A DNA stretch of 64,000 bases from Comamonadaceae bacterium (GCA_947443645.1 CANEXF010000004.1:175816-239815), one strand, 5' to 3'. Shown: positions 10,941 through 20,848, counted from the first letter of the stretch. Numbers and translations are program-made. The notes: generated by a model not told the origin, from the letters alone.

Positions 10941-11845
10941 GATTTGACCTCTTGGGCAGCATGCGACTTGTCGAATTCAGCGACCCAGTCAAAACCCATC
11001 AGTTTGGAAAATTCCTGGAAATCATGGAGCTCCTGTTTGACGTTGGCACTCGAGCCTGTAGCCTTGATGTGGCTGTACACATTTTTGAAGGCCGCGCCCG
11101 CCGACAGGAACGCCGCCGACGGGAAGATGGCCAGGCCGAACCCAATTCGCTGCAGTTCATCCTTTGTCAGTACGGGGGTGCGCCCCGTTTCAACCATGTT
11201 GGCCACCAGCGGCAGGTCGAATGCCCTGCCGATTGTTTCCATCTCCTCAATGGACTCCGGACTTTCAATAAACAGGATGTCGGCTCCGGCCCGGGCGTAT
11301 TTCTCCATGCGCCGCAGGGCTTCGTCCAGACCCAGCACAGTGCGTGCATCCGTGCGCGCAATGATCTGGAAGTTCTTGTCGGTACGGGTTTGTGCCGCCA
11401 CCTTGATCTTGGCAACCATGTCCTCGGTTGGCACCACCCGGCGGCCCAGCATGTGGCCACACTTCTTGGGGAACTCCTGGTCTTCAAGCTGAATCGCGCA
11501 GGCACCTGCGGTTTCGTAGCCACGAACGGTGTGCATGACGTTGAGCAGACCGCCATAGCCCGTGTCACCGTCGCAGATAAGCGGCGTATCGGTGATGCTG
11601 GCGTATTGGGCGACGCGGTTGACCATGTCGGTGTAGCTGGCCAGACCAGCATCGGGCAGCCCCAGGTAGGAAGCGACGGTACCGTAGCCCGTCATATACA
11701 AGGCTTCAAAACCCATCTGGTCAGCAATCTTGGCGGAGACCATTTCAAAGACACCGGGCGCGACGACCAGATGTCCCCGCGTAAAGTGGGCTTTGAGTTC
11801 TGCACGTTTTTGCGTGCCGGTTTTGGTGCTTAGACCTTGCTTCAT
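10937..11845 (-). CDS. Isocitrate lyase/PEP mutase-family C-C lyase (dimethylmalate/methylisocitrate lyase-like)
   Basis: A 302-residue TIM-barrel enzyme of the ICL/PEP-mutase superfamily. Metal and substrate motifs are visible: APGVFEMVSAKIAD (N terminus), DGDTGYGG (Mg2+ site), IQLEDQ, and the catalytic loop KKCGHM of the lyase branch. PEP mutases lack this Cys-containing loop, so C-C cleavage of a 2-hydroxy acid is expected. Relatives include 2,3-dimethylmalate lyase, 2-methylisocitrate lyase and oxaloacetate decarboxylase; the sequence alone does not decide between them. It overlaps both neighbours by four bases (ATGA), so it is a tight operon member. Confidence 0.85.
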   Translation of the reverse strand: MKQGLSTKTGTQKRAELKAHFTRGHLVVAPGVFEMVSAKIADQMGFEALYMTGYGTVASYLGLPDAGLASYTDMVNRVAQYASITDTPLICDGDTGYGGLLNVMHTVRGYETAGACAIQLEDQEFPKKCGHMLGRRVVPTEDMVAKIKVAAQTRTDKNFQIIARTDARTVLGLDEALRRMEKYARAGADILFIESPESIEEMETIGRAFDLPLVANMVETGRTPVLTKDELQRIGFGLAIFPSAAFLSAGAAFKNVYSHIKATGSSANVKQELHDFQEFSKLMGFDWVAEFDKSHAAQEVKS

Positions 11846-13038
11846 GCTATGGACTCCGCGCGCTCAAGCGCATCAATCATGGATGTTTTTCGAAGGTAAT
11901 CCTTCGAGGCGACAGGGTTGGCTGCGATGGCCCGCAACTCATCCTGGGTTTTTCGGCGCTTTTCGGGGTCGCGCTCTTCTATGGTCTTTTTGTTGCGAGC
12001 GGTATTGGCATTGATGTATTCAATGGCTATTGAGCGCCGCTGGCGTTCGTATCGATCAAGCAAATCTGGCGACGCACCAGAAACCAGGATTTCAACGAGT
12101 TTTTCGGACAGGTTGAAGGCGTCATGAACACCCCCGTTCATGCCCATGCCGCCCAGTGGGTTGTTGATATGCGCGGCATCGCCGGCAAGAATCACGCGGC
12201 CACGGCGGAACTCCTTGGCAACACGTTGGTGTACCTTGTACAGCGTGCGGTGCACGGTAGGGTAGGGCGTTTCCTTGGGCAGCAGATTTTGCAGACGTGC
12301 CTGGATGGACTCATCTGTCAGAACTTCCTCGTCAGATTCTTCCGGACGGGTAGGAAAAAGCACCCGCCACAAGGTCGGAACCCGCAGCAACACGCACCAT
12401 TCGTCAGGGTCCGAAACGTAATTCACGTAAGACAGTTTTGGAAAATGGTCGGCGAATTCAAAGGCAGTCGACACCACCAGAAAGCGCTCGGGATAGGTAA
12501 ATCCTTCAAATTCAATGCCGAGCGACTGGCGCACCGTACTCCATGCGCCATCCGCGCCTATCAGGTAGTCACCGGACAAAGTCTGAACCTGGTCATCAAT
12601 CCTCACCTCGACCTGCACACTTTCTGCATCCTGCTTCACCGATAGCAATTCAGCGCCGAGCATCACTTTGGCGTGGGGGAATTTGGCCAGACGATCAAGC
12701 AGTAGCGTGTTTAATTTCCATTGCTCGCATTGCAGGCGAAATGGATGCTGGGTTTCGCCTTCCAGCAAAGCCATGTCGAATTCGGCAATAAGGCCTTCCT
12801 TGCGGTCGCGCTGTTGGGTGTAGCGCGCAACCAGGCCTTGCGATACAAGCTCCTCTGTCAACCCGAACCGCGCCAGCTTGTCCAGCGTGGGAGGGTGAAA
12901 GGTTGAGGCGCGCAAATCTTCTGGTGACGAGGTGTTGCGTTCAAAGACCGTCACGGGAATGCCGGCTGTGGCAAGTGTCAAAGCGCTGACCAGACCTACA
13001 GGTCCTGCCCCAGCAATCAATACATGAGAGGAAGTCAT
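11842..13038 (-). CDS. FAD-dependent aromatic/heteroaromatic monooxygenase (UbiH/PHBH family)
   Basis: Class A flavoprotein monooxygenase, 398 residues from the ATG at 13038. An upstream start at 13134 would add 32 residues before the FAD motif and is disfavoured. Motifs: GAGPVG dinucleotide fold at the extreme N terminus, the DG motif LIGADGAWSTVR, and the GD motif GRVILAGDAAH followed by NPLGGMGMNGGVHDAFNL. Such enzymes hydroxylate, and some (MHPC oxygenase in vitamin B6 breakdown) also open, an activated ring using NAD(P)H and O2. It is the first gene of a four-gene operon with lyase, amidase and racemase-superfamily genes. There is no thioredoxin-like C-terminal domain. Substrate unknown; an N-heterocycle or phenol is plausible. 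Confidence 0.88.
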   Translation of the reverse strand: MTSSHVLIAGAGPVGLVSALTLATAGIPVTVFERNTSSPEDLRASTFHPPTLDKLARFGLTEELVSQGLVARYTQQRDRKEGLIAEFDMALLEGETQHPFRLQCEQWKLNTLLLDRLAKFPHAKVMLGAELLSVKQDAESVQVEVRIDDQVQTLSGDYLIGADGAWSTVRQSLGIEFEGFTYPERFLVVSTAFEFADHFPKLSYVNYVSDPDEWCVLLRVPTLWRVLFPTRPEESDEEVLTDESIQARLQNLLPKETPYPTVHRTLYKVHQRVAKEFRRGRVILAGDAAHINNPLGGMGMNGGVHDAFNLSEKLVEILVSGASPDLLDRYERQRRSIAIEYINANTARNKKTIEERDPEKRRKTQDELRAIAANPVASKDYLRKTSMIDALERAESIA

Positions 13039-13383
13039 TGGCGATCTGTCCAAGTAAATAAAGTTTGGATGATTAGCCACAATTTCTTTTTGTACAAGCC
13101 GGAGAAACTCCAGCCATACCAATAAATTATCCATCCATATTTTTGGTCACATGACTAACATCGAGTTAGAGTCGCCTGCCGCTCGTTGAATCGATTTTTA
13201 AGCCGTGCATTGGTGCACGACTGCGTCCAGGAGACCGTCAACGGTTCGAGTAAAGCCCGATATGGCACAACAAATGTGCGATTTCAGTTTCTGACGTTCT
13301 TCCGTGGTGCGTCACGGCGACTGAAAATATCTGGCGCATGTCGATGCTCACGAAGCGCCCTATGTTTTCTACTGATGAAGTAG
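13039..13383. other. 345-bp intergenic region upstream of the monooxygenase operon
   Basis: No gene is supported here. The part next to the operon (about 13040-13170) is AT-richer than its surroundings and should hold the operon promoter. A small perfect palindrome, cgtgca-ttgg-tgcacg, lies at 13204-13219 and could be an operator, but a six-base stem may arise by chance. A short open frame across 13186-13383 has no recognisable similarity or ribosome site. Confidence 0.5.
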
Positions 13384-14295
13384 TCAGACCTCCGTATGCA
13401 GGCGCAAGCCCTCCATGAAAGCCTTCAACATCGGCGACTCTTTCGTTTCACGACGGCGAATGACGCCAACGCTGCCTTCTCTCAAGTAGGGAAGAGGAAG
13501 GGGCACCACTTGTTTGAGCCCCTGAAAGTAGTGCATCAGCCTGGCTGACATTGGTGCCACGAGGTCACCGTCTTGGAGCATGGTCACTATGACCAGGGTA
13601 GAACCTGTCTCGACACGATAACGCGGCGAAGGCTGGCCAGCCAGAGCCAATTCGTGTTCGAGTTCACGCCTGAGCGGGCTGACTTTCGGTGGAATGATCC
13701 ACGGATAACGCAGCACGTCTGGCCAGTCTACCTTGCGTTTTTTTGCCAGCGGGTGGTTGGCCCCCACCACCACACGGATTTGCTCGGGGTACAAGATGTC
13801 GCAGCGCACGCCCGCGTCAAGCCTGGCCTGGTCGGTACGGGTGATCACCAGATCCACGCGCCCCTCCTGGAGTTGAGGCAGCAGGGTATCGAGCCGGTTT
13901 TCAATGATGTTGAGGTATGCGTCAGGAAACCGTTTTCTGAAATACCCGGCAGCACGCGGTACCAGTCCTGTGGCGACGGTTGGCGTCGTTCCTACAACAA
14001 GATTTCCTGAAGCGCCGGTGGACATCAGACTTATGGTGGCCTGCGTGCGATCCAGTTCGCCGATGATGGCGCGCGCATGAGAGACCAGCGCTGTACAGAA
14101 CTCAGTGGGCGTGAGGCCACGCGAGTTGCGCTTGAACAGCTTTACATTCAGGTCTTCCTCCAGCTCACTGAGCCATTTGGACAAGCCGGGCTGGGTGACG
14201 CCCATTTGCGCGGCCGTGTGACTGACGTTACGGGTCTCGTAGAGTGCCACCAGCAGGTATAGCTGACGCATGCGAAGGCGCTGTGTCCACTCCAT
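13384..14295 (-). CDS. LysR-family transcriptional regulator
   Basis: A 303-residue LysR-type activator/repressor. The N-terminal winged helix is clear (RQLYLLVALYETRNVSHTAA, then QPGLSKWLSELEEDLNVKLF) and is followed by the periplasmic-binding-like effector domain (NLVVGTTPTVATGLVPRA; PLAKKRKVDWPDVLRYPWII). It precedes the monooxygenase operon on the same strand and diverges from the Bug-protein gene, the usual geometry for controlling both. The effector is probably the pathway substrate or an intermediate. The 227-bp divergent gap up to 14522 is AT-rich close to the LysR start and should contain its T-N11-A boxes. Confidence 0.92.
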   Translation of the reverse strand: MEWTQRLRMRQLYLLVALYETRNVSHTAAQMGVTQPGLSKWLSELEEDLNVKLFKRNSRGLTPTEFCTALVSHARAIIGELDRTQATISLMSTGASGNLVVGTTPTVATGLVPRAAGYFRKRFPDAYLNIIENRLDTLLPQLQEGRVDLVITRTDQARLDAGVRCDILYPEQIRVVVGANHPLAKKRKVDWPDVLRYPWIIPPKVSPLRRELEHELALAGQPSPRYRVETGSTLVIVTMLQDGDLVAPMSARLMHYFQGLKQVVPLPLPYLREGSVGVIRRRETKESPMLKAFMEGLRLHTEV

Positions 14296-14522
14296 TTGGT
14301 TATGTCCTTAAAGTTATGGAATTAGAAGTTAATATCATTTTAAAGAAATACCATTAAACCCCACAATGGGCAGCTTGCGTGGGCGAGTGCTTTTGGGATG
14401 GGCACACTTTTTTCTCCTGTGTAATGACCGTCAAGATCAAGGTATTGTTGAACGGCTGGGGCAGGCGGGCACGGTAAGTGCTAATTGCCAAGGACATCAT
14501 TTCTTTGTTTCATGGAGTAGTT
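14296..14522. promoter_or_regulatory. Divergent promoter region between lysR and the Bug-protein gene
   Basis: A 227-bp gap between divergent genes, distinctly AT-rich at 14300-14360 (runs such as ttaaagttatgg and cattttaaagaaat). That is where a LysR regulator normally binds to control itself and its target. On the plus strand a good ribosome site, tggag at 14513-14517, sits 5 bp before the ATG at 14523. Exact operator boxes cannot be fixed by eye. Confidence 0.5.
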
Positions 14523-15497
14523 ATGCGTCGTGATTTTTTGATTGCCCTTGCATCTGTCTGCGGTTCTACACTTTTACCCCGGATTGCCTTGGCACAGCAG
14601 TACCCCGTGAAGCCTGTGCGCATCATCGTGCCCGCTACACCGGGCGGAACGTCTGACATCTTCGCCCGAGCCATTGCGCTCAAACTCCAGGAATCACTGG
14701 GCCAGCCAGTCATCGTCGAATACAAGCCAGGCGCAGGTACCAATATTGCGACCGACTATGTGGCGAAGTCAGCGCCTGATGGTTACACCTTGCTGATTAA
14801 CGGCATCACCTTGTCAGTCAATCCAGCCCTTTATTCAAATTTACCTTTCAATCCAAGCAAGGATTTCGCACCCATCATCGAGGTGGCCGAGATGCTGAAC
14901 GTCGTGACAGTGCACCCCAGCGTGCCTGCGAACTCGATGAAGGAACTGATCCAGCTGATCAAGAAGGACCCAGGAAAATTCAACTACGGTACGCCTGGGG
15001 TCGGCAGCTCGGGCTTTCTCTCGGCCGAGCTACTGGCCCTGAAAACCGGCGCAAAGATCACGCATATTGCTTATCAGGGCAATGCACAGGCCACCACCGA
15101 CCATATTGGCGGTACGCTGCAGGTTGGCTTTGTCAACCTGCCTGTGGCCTTGCAGTTCGTAAAAAGCGGCAAGCTCAAGGCGCTGGCTGTGACATCGGCC
15201 GTGCGTTCCCCGTTGCTGCCCGATGTGCCAACTGTTGCGGAAGCACTGGGCATTCCCGACTACGAGCTCAATGGCTGGTTCGGACTGCTCGCACCAGCCA
15301 AAACCCCGGCAGATATCGTCGCCCGCTTGCATGAAGAAACCCGAAAGGCGCTACGCGATCCGGCCTTGATTGACATCATCAAGGTGGCCGGCGGCGAGGT
15401 TGTAGGCGGCTCAAGCGCGCAGTTCGATATGCGCATCAAAAAGGACGCAGAGCGTCTGACTGAGGTGATTCGTCTTTCTGGCGCAAGCGCCAAATGA
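14523..15497 (+). CDS. Bug-family (TctC-like) periplasmic substrate-binding protein
   Basis: Extracytoplasmic carboxylate-binding receptor of the Bug family, greatly expanded in Burkholderiales. The 324-residue product begins with a signal peptide (MRRDFLIALASVCGSTLLPRI, then ALAQQ cleavage region; run shown in part). It continues with PVKPVRIIVPATPGGTSD, the Bug signature, then YKPGAGTNIATDYVAKS and DGYTLLI. The ATG at 14523 has an SD 5 bp upstream and is preferred to an earlier in-frame ATG that would bury the signal peptide. No TctA/TctB membrane partners are nearby, so it is an orphan receptor, possibly sensing or binding the acid handled by the adjacent catabolic genes. Confidence 0.92.
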   Translation: MRRDFLIALASVCGSTLLPRIALAQQYPVKPVRIIVPATPGGTSDIFARAIALKLQESLGQPVIVEYKPGAGTNIATDYVAKSAPDGYTLLINGITLSVNPALYSNLPFNPSKDFAPIIEVAEMLNVVTVHPSVPANSMKELIQLIKKDPGKFNYGTPGVGSSGFLSAELLALKTGAKITHIAYQGNAQATTDHIGGTLQVGFVNLPVALQFVKSGKLKALAVTSAVRSPLLPDVPTVAEALGIPDYELNGWFGLLAPAKTPADIVARLHEETRKALRDPALIDIIKVAGGEVVGGSSAQFDMRIKKDAERLTEVIRLSGASAK

Positions 15498-15657
15498 GCG
15501 TTTTTGTCGCACAAGTCGGGCTTTGCCCGCCAGTGCGCATCGGCTAAAGCAGCAAACGGCGTGGCTAATGCCCGTCGTGGCAGGGTGCAAGCCGACTACC
15601 GCGGCCGAATCACACGGTTTACGCAAGCGCAACATCTATTGGGCTCAGGAGATTTTT

Positions 15658-16437
15658 ATGTCGAAACCAAGCTACCAGTCCCTGCAGGATCGGGTGGTGA
15701 TCGTGACGGGCGGCGTGCGTGGTCTGGGCCGGGAGATGGCTCTTGAGCTGGTTGAGCAGGGTGCAAAGGTTGTTGTGACAGGCTCGTCTGAAACGGACGC
15801 GATGCACGAGACCATAGCCTTGTCAAAGACGCTGGTTGGCGCGGATCGGATGGTCGCGATCGCTGCAAATGTGAGCAATTTCAAGGCCTGTGAATCGCTG
15901 GTACAGGCCACGCTTGAGCGATTTGGCGACCTCCACGCATTGGTCAATAACGCAGGTCAAGGCATGCGCCTGATCAGTGAGACATTCAACACCAAGCCGG
16001 TCCCTTTCTGGGAAATTGATGCCGATCACTGGCGCAGCATCGTGGCAACCAATGTCAATGGCGCCTTCAACATGGCCCGAGCATGCGTGCCGCACATGCT
16101 GGACAGAAAATTTGGCAAGGTGATCAACATTTCAACGAGCGACCAGACCATGGTCAGGCGCGGGTATTCACCTTATGGACCGTCAAAGGCCGCATTGGAG
16201 GCTATGTCGCGCGTCTGGGCTCAGGATCTTGAAGGAACCGGGGTGGATATCAATGTCTACCTTCCTGGCGGCGCGGCAGACACCGATTTGCTGCCTCCGA
16301 GCGCGAACAAACGGGGTGCTGACGGTAATTTGTTGCCGGCAGCCATCATGCGGCGGGGTATTTCGTGGCTGTGTTCCGATGCATCCAACGGTCACACCGG
16401 GGGGCGCTATATCGCACGCCTCTGGGATAAACTCTGA
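15658..16437 (+). CDS. Short-chain dehydrogenase/reductase
   Basis: Classical SDR of 259 residues. Cofactor motif TGGVRGLGREM near the N terminus, NNAGQG, the catalytic Ser in NISTSDQ and the YxxxK pair in YGPSK; all are intact. It starts at the ATG at 15658, with aggaga a few bases upstream; an earlier in-frame ATG would add an unrelated 45-residue leader. The substrate is not predictable. The position, 160 bp after the Bug gene and on the same strand, suggests membership of the same catabolic unit. Confidence 0.88.
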   Translation: MSKPSYQSLQDRVVIVTGGVRGLGREMALELVEQGAKVVVTGSSETDAMHETIALSKTLVGADRMVAIAANVSNFKACESLVQATLERFGDLHALVNNAGQGMRLISETFNTKPVPFWEIDADHWRSIVATNVNGAFNMARACVPHMLDRKFGKVINISTSDQTMVRRGYSPYGPSKAALEAMSRVWAQDLEGTGVDINVYLPGGAADTDLLPPSANKRGADGNLLPAAIMRRGISWLCSDASNGHTGGRYIARLWDKL

Positions 16438-16566
16438 CTGATTCGCAAGCGGCCCTGAAGGCCAGCGCACCCGGGTATTTCCTAGCTGCGTAGCGCTTTG
16501 TCCATTGGGCGCATCGTCGTAAACTGCGCCCGGTAAGCGCAAATTCCAAATAACGGAGGCATACAC

Positions 16567-17064
16567 GTGAAGAAAAGAACTCTCGTCACACTCACGGCTG
16601 CATTGCTGGGCAGCACATGCGCCATGGCTCAGACAAGCCCTGGCTTGTTGAGCGAACGCAGCATCTCTGCAAGCGCGGCAATGGAGCTGGCCAACACCAG
16701 CCTGGAGCGTTGCCGGGCCGACGGCTACAAGGTCAGCATCACGGTATTGAACCGCCATGCGCGTACGGCTGTGGTCATCAGTGACGACGGCGTCAATCCG
16801 CACACCCTTGAAAACAGCCTGCGAAAGGCATACACAGCGTTCACCACGCGCAGCCCCAGCGCAGACATGGGCAAACGACCCCAGCCCGGGCTGGACGGCT
16901 TCATGCAATTGGAAAAAATAACCACCATTGAAGGCGGCCTGCCGATTTTTGCCGGCAAGGAGCTGGTGGGCGCAGTCGGAATCTCGGGCGCACCCGGCGG
17001 CGAAAAAGACGCCGCTTGCGCACAAGCCGGTATAGACAAGATCGCCCGCTTGCTGGGCAACTGA
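16567..17064 (+). CDS. Secreted GlcG/HbpS-like (DUF336) protein
   Basis: A 165-residue protein with a cleavable signal peptide (MKKRTLVTLTAALLGSTCAM, then AQ) followed by one GlcG/HbpS domain: SAAMELANTSLERCRADGYK, RKAYTAFTTRSPS and GGLPIFAGKELVGAVGISG. Members bind haem or small molecules or accompany catabolic operons; the precise function of exported versions is not settled. It follows the SDR gene after 129 bp and may be transcribed with it. Confidence 0.85.
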   Translation: MKKRTLVTLTAALLGSTCAMAQTSPGLLSERSISASAAMELANTSLERCRADGYKVSITVLNRHARTAVVISDDGVNPHTLENSLRKAYTAFTTRSPSADMGKRPQPGLDGFMQLEKITTIEGGLPIFAGKELVGAVGISGAPGGEKDAACAQAGIDKIARLLGN

Positions 17065-17086
17065 TCAGCCGCCCGGTCTGCCGGCC

Positions 17087-19738
17087 TTAATCGTTCAGGG
17101 CCTGCAGCAGTTCGGTTTCGATAGCAATCTGCGCCTTGTTGTGTTGCAGCTCCTGCCCGTCTATCAAAAAGGTGTCTTCTACGCGCTCGCCAAGCGTGGT
17201 GACTTTTGCCAGCTGCAAGTTGATACGGTGTCGGGCCAGCACGCGCGCAATCAGGTACAAGAGGCCGACACGGTCACTGGCCGATACATTGAGCAACCAG
17301 CGCTGGGCTTTTTCATCGGGCCGCAAATCCACCCGCGGCGCAATCGGAAAGCTCTTGACGCGGCGTGAAACGCGGCCGCGACCTGGCGCCGGCAAAGGCC
17401 CGCGCTCTTCGACCGTGCGGTTCAGCTCGGCCTCAACCATCGCGGCAAGCTCGCGGTAATGTTCTGCAATATCAGGACTGACGACTTGAAAGGTATCAAG
17501 CGCATAGCCATCGTGGGTGGTGTGGACCTTGGCGTCCAGAATACTGAACCCGGCCTGATCAAAGTAGCCGCAAATACGGGCGAACAGGTCAGGTGCATCG
17601 GGCGTATAGACCAGCACCTGCATGCCTTCGCCGGTAGACGAGCGGCGCGCACGAACAATCGCCTTGGCCTTGCCAACATGGCGTGAAAGTTGCCGCGCAT
17701 GCCAGGCGATGTCGGCGGCCTCGTGACGCATGAAGTAACTCACGTCCAGGCTGGCCCACAAGGCCTTGTGCGACTCAAAGGGCTCGGCATGCAGCGCCAA
17801 TATGGTCAGGGCCTCACGCTTGCGGGCCTCAACTTCTGCATCGGCGTCCGGTGCCCGCCCACCCAGCACGCGCAGCGTGTAGCGGTAGAGGTCTTCGAGC
17901 AGTTTGCCTTTCCAGGCGTTCCAGACCTTGGGACTGGTGCCGCGTATGTCGGCCACCGTGAGCAGATACAGGGCCGTCAGGTAGCGCTCGTTGCCCACGC
18001 GCTTGGCGAATGCAGCAATGACTTGTGGATCGCTCAGGTCTTCTTTCTGGGCAATCCGGCTCATGCTCAAATGCTCGCCGACCAGAAACTCCGCAAGCTT
18101 TGCATCCTCTGTCGCGATGCCGTGCTGCCTGCAAAACAGGCGCACGTCCTTGCAACCGAGCTCGGAATGGTCACCACCGCGCCCTTTGGCGATGTCATGA
18201 AACAGTGCGGCGACGAACAGTATCCACGGCTTGTCCCAGCCGGCGGCCAGTTGCGAACACATCGGGTACTCATGGGAGTGCTCGGCCATGAAAAAGCGCC
18301 GCACATTGCGCAGCACCATCAGGATGTGCTGGTCCACGGTATAGACATGAAACAGGTCATGCTGCATCTGACCGACGATTTTCCGGAAAGTCCAGAGATA
18401 GCGGCCGAGCACGGAGGTTTCGTTCATCAGCCGCATCGCGTGTGTGATGCCTACGGGCTGCTGCAGGATTTTGCGGAAGGTGTCACGGTTGACCGGGTCG
18501 CTGCGAAAACCCGCGCTCATCACGCCGCGGGCGTTGTACAGCGCGCGCAAGGTGCGCGCCGACAGCCCCTTGATGCCGACATTGGTCTCGTAGAGCAAAA
18601 AGGTCTCTAGGATGGCATGCGGCTCGCGCACGTACAAATCATCGCTGACGACCTCCAGCATGCCGGCCTTGTCCGAAAACCGCTCATTGATGGCGCGCAG
18701 CGGGTAGGTGTTTGGATGGAGCCGCTCCTCAATGTTGAGCAACAGTATCTGGTTCAGCTGTGTCACCGCCTTGGCCGCCCAGTAATACCGCTTCATCAGC
18801 GCTTCACTGGCGCGCACCATGGGCCGTTTCGCCGACGGGCCGGCCTTGGGCGAAACAGCCCCCTCGGGGGGCAGCGAGGACACGCCAGAGGCGGGCGCGG
18901 GGGTACTGTGATAGCCGAACGATTCTGCAACAGCGGTTTGCAGGTCAAACACCAGCCGGTCTTCGCGCCGGCCAGCAATCAGATGCAGGCGCGCACGTAT
19001 CAGGCTGAGCAGCGCCTCGTTGCTCTTGATCTGACGGACCTCAAAAGCCGTGGCCAGACCGCTTCTGGCCAGGTCATCCCAGGACTTGCCCAGGCCGGCG
19101 GCCCGGGCTACCCATAGCACCACCTGCAGGTCGCGCAGTCCACCTGGCGATTCCTTGCAGTTCGGCTCCAGTGAATAGGGCGTGTTTTCAAACTTGTTGT
19201 GGCGCTGGCGCAGCTCCAGTGTCTTGGCGACAAAGAAGGCCCGCGGGTCCATCAGGGCTTTGAGCTTTTCCTGCAGGCGGACAAAATTCTTCTTTGAGCC
19301 CGCCACCCGCCTGGCCTCCAGCAAGGAGGTTTGCACCGTGACGTCTTTGGTCGCATCTTCAATGCAATCGGCCAGCGTGCGCACGCTGGAGCCGATTTCC
19401 AGCCCGCTGTCCCAGCAGTTGCTGATGAAGCTCTCAACCTTGGCCTTGAGCACCGGATCGCTATCGACTCTGGCGTCATCCGGTAGCAGCAACAGAACAT
19501 CCACATCGGAATGGGGAAAAAGCTCACCCCGACCGTAACCACCGGCCGCGACCAGACAGGCGCTGACTGGAAAGTCCGCCGCCTGCCACAGCAGTTGCAA
19601 GGTGGCATCGGTGTGCCTGGCCAGTTTTTGTAGCAGCGTGTGAATGCCGCGGCTGGAAGCCTTGCTGGCCGCCAGGGAGGCGAACAGGGCGTTTTTACCG
19701 GCGCGGTATTCCTCGCGCACCTGGGCCAGGTCAGTCAT
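17087..19738 (-). CDS. glnD: Bifunctional PII uridylyltransferase/uridylyl-removing enzyme GlnD
   Basis: GlnD uridylylates and deuridylylates PII proteins in response to glutamine and so drives nitrogen control. The 883-residue protein has the nucleotidyltransferase motif [18 protein letters not shown] (66-83), an HD hydrolase domain ([16 protein letters not shown], about 510), and two C-terminal ACT domains ([20 protein letters not shown] and [17 protein letters not shown]). The ATG at 19738 is chosen because [12 protein letters not shown] matches family starts; a frame opening at 19822 adds a non-homologous leader into map. An unusual insertion at about residues 280-310 is encoded by a GC-rich dispersed repeat (see the repeat at 18858). 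It lies downstream of map, as in many proteobacteria. Confidence 0.96.
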   Translation of the reverse strand: MTDLAQVREEYRAGKNALFASLAASKASSRGIHTLLQKLARHTDATLQLLWQAADFPVSACLVAAGGYGRGELFPHSDVDVLLLLPDDARVDSDPVLKAKVESFISNCWDSGLEIGSSVRTLADCIEDATKDVTVQTSLLEARRVAGSKKNFVRLQEKLKALMDPRAFFVAKTLELRQRHNKFENTPYSLEPNCKESPGGLRDLQVVLWVARAAGLGKSWDDLARSGLATAFEVRQIKSNEALLSLIRARLHLIAGRREDRLVFDLQTAVAESFGYHSTPAPASGVSSLPPEGAVSPKAGPSAKRPMVRASEALMKRYYWAAKAVTQLNQILLLNIEERLHPNTYPLRAINERFSDKAGMLEVVSDDLYVREPHAILETFLLYETNVGIKGLSARTLRALYNARGVMSAGFRSDPVNRDTFRKILQQPVGITHAMRLMNETSVLGRYLWTFRKIVGQMQHDLFHVYTVDQHILMVLRNVRRFFMAEHSHEYPMCSQLAAGWDKPWILFVAALFHDIAKGRGGDHSELGCKDVRLFCRQHGIATEDAKLAEFLVGEHLSMSRIAQKEDLSDPQVIAAFAKRVGNERYLTALYLLTVADIRGTSPKVWNAWKGKLLEDLYRYTLRVLGGRAPDADAEVEARKREALTILALHAEPFESHKALWASLDVSYFMRHEAADIAWHARQLSRHVGKAKAIVRARRSSTGEGMQVLVYTPDAPDLFARICGYFDQAGFSILDAKVHTTHDGYALDTFQVVSPDIAEHYRELAAMVEAELNRTVEERGPLPAPGRGRVSRRVKSFPIAPRVDLRPDEKAQRWLLNVSASDRVGLLYLIARVLARHRINLQLAKVTTLGERVEDTFLIDGQELQHNKAQIAIETELLQALND
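18858..18872. repeat. Core palindrome of a dispersed GC-rich repeat inside glnD
   Basis: Perfect inverted repeat gccccc-tcg-gggggc. The surrounding 50-60 bp resembles the intergenic copies at 28583-28640 and 42541-42681. In glnD it is read in frame on the minus strand as SLPPEGA and flanking residues, adding a low-complexity linker before the conserved [12 protein letters not shown] segment. Confidence 0.75.
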
Positions 19739-19760
19739 GGGAAGCTTTACGGAAAGCGGA

Positions 19761-20621
19761 TCAGGCGGCGCTGACGGACACGGACCGGTCGGGTTGCGCG
19801 TTGGCAACCAAGCCCGTGACAAAGGCCGGGATCTCCGGGCTTCCGGCAGACAGCGTCAGCACTTCATAGCCGGTCTCGGTGACCAGTATGGTGTGCTCCC
19901 ACTGCGCTGACAGCGAATGGTCGCGCGTCACAATGGTCCAGCCGTCTTTTTCTGCGCCGTCCTTGATCTCGCGCTTGCCGGCGTTGATCATGGGCTCTAT
20001 CGTGAAGGTCATGCCAGGCTTGAGCTCTTCAAGCGTGCCAGGCCGGCCGTAATGCAGCACCTGCGGCTCTTCATGAAAACGCTTGCCAATACCGTGGCCG
20101 CAAAACTCGCGCACGACGGTAAAGCCCTGTTTTTCGGCAAAAGTCTGAATGGCGAAACCGATGTCACCCAGCCTGACGCCGGGCTTGACGCGCATGATGC
20201 CTTGCCACATGGCCTCGTAGGTGACCTTGCAAAGTCGCTTGGCAGCAATCGAGACTTCACCAATCATGTACATGCGGCTGTTATCGCCAAACCAGCCTTC
20301 TTTGGTGATCACGGTGACATCAATATTCATGATGTCACCCTTTTTCAAGGGCTTGTCATTAGGAATGCCATGGCACACCACATGGTTTAGCGAGGTGCAC
20401 AGCGATGCAGGATAAGGCGGATAGCCTGGCGGTTGGTAGCCCAGTGTGGCGGAAACCGTGCCCTGCACGTTGACCATGTAGTCGTTGGCGAGCTTGTCGA
20501 TTTCTCTGGTGGTCACACCGGCCTTGACGAAAGGCGTCAGGTAATCCAGCACCTCGGATGCCAGTTTGCAGGCCACGCGCATGCCTTCGATACCGGCTGC
20601 ATCTTTGTAGGTAATACTCAT
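19761..20621 (-). CDS. map: Type I methionine aminopeptidase
   Basis: Removes the initiator methionine from nascent proteins. The 286-residue enzyme contains the five metal ligands in family context: Asp in NIDVTVIT, Asp in FGDNSRM, His in [13 protein letters not shown], Glu in FTIEPMIN and Glu in [10 protein letters not shown]. The ATG at 20621 gives [15 protein letters not shown], the expected start. The C terminus runs about 20 residues past the last ligand into a variable tail. It is 22 bp upstream of glnD on the same strand. It is not next to rpsB, so it could be one of two map copies. Confidence 0.95.
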   Translation of the reverse strand: MSITYKDAAGIEGMRVACKLASEVLDYLTPFVKAGVTTREIDKLANDYMVNVQGTVSATLGYQPPGYPPYPASLCTSLNHVVCHGIPNDKPLKKGDIMNIDVTVITKEGWFGDNSRMYMIGEVSIAAKRLCKVTYEAMWQGIMRVKPGVRLGDIGFAIQTFAEKQGFTVVREFCGHGIGKRFHEEPQVLHYGRPGTLEELKPGMTFTIEPMINAGKREIKDGAEKDGWTIVTRDHSLSAQWEHTILVTETGYEVLTLSAGSPEIPAFVTGLVANAQPDRSVSVSAA

Positions 20622-20848
20622 GCGCAGATTATCCCACTGACGGCAAGCCATGATCCGTTCACGGTTTTCCGGGCCACAGACTGCCGGAGATATCTGCGCT
20701 TGGGCTGGAGGGCCGCTGTGCGCTGGTAAAATCCCGCGTTAACGTACCGCCGCCGGCAGATCAATGCCGCAAGGTGCACGCCCCCCACAGGCGCGGCTTC
20801 ACAGTCGCCCGCTAACTGCCTCCCAACCGCCACCAGGCCGACGACATC
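20622..20848. promoter_or_regulatory. Divergent intergenic region map-purL
   Basis: A 227-bp gap between the divergent starts of map and purL, so it must carry both promoters. I see no convincing PurR-type palindrome or riboswitch fold. The stretch around 20725-20740 (gctggtaaaatcccgcg) could be part of a plus-strand promoter for purL, but this is weak. Confidence 0.4.

Noticed and set aside
13186..13383. 65-codon open frame between the monooxygenase and lysR genes
   Set aside because: No ribosome site, no recognisable domain and atypical composition (many R and C); it is probably non-coding.
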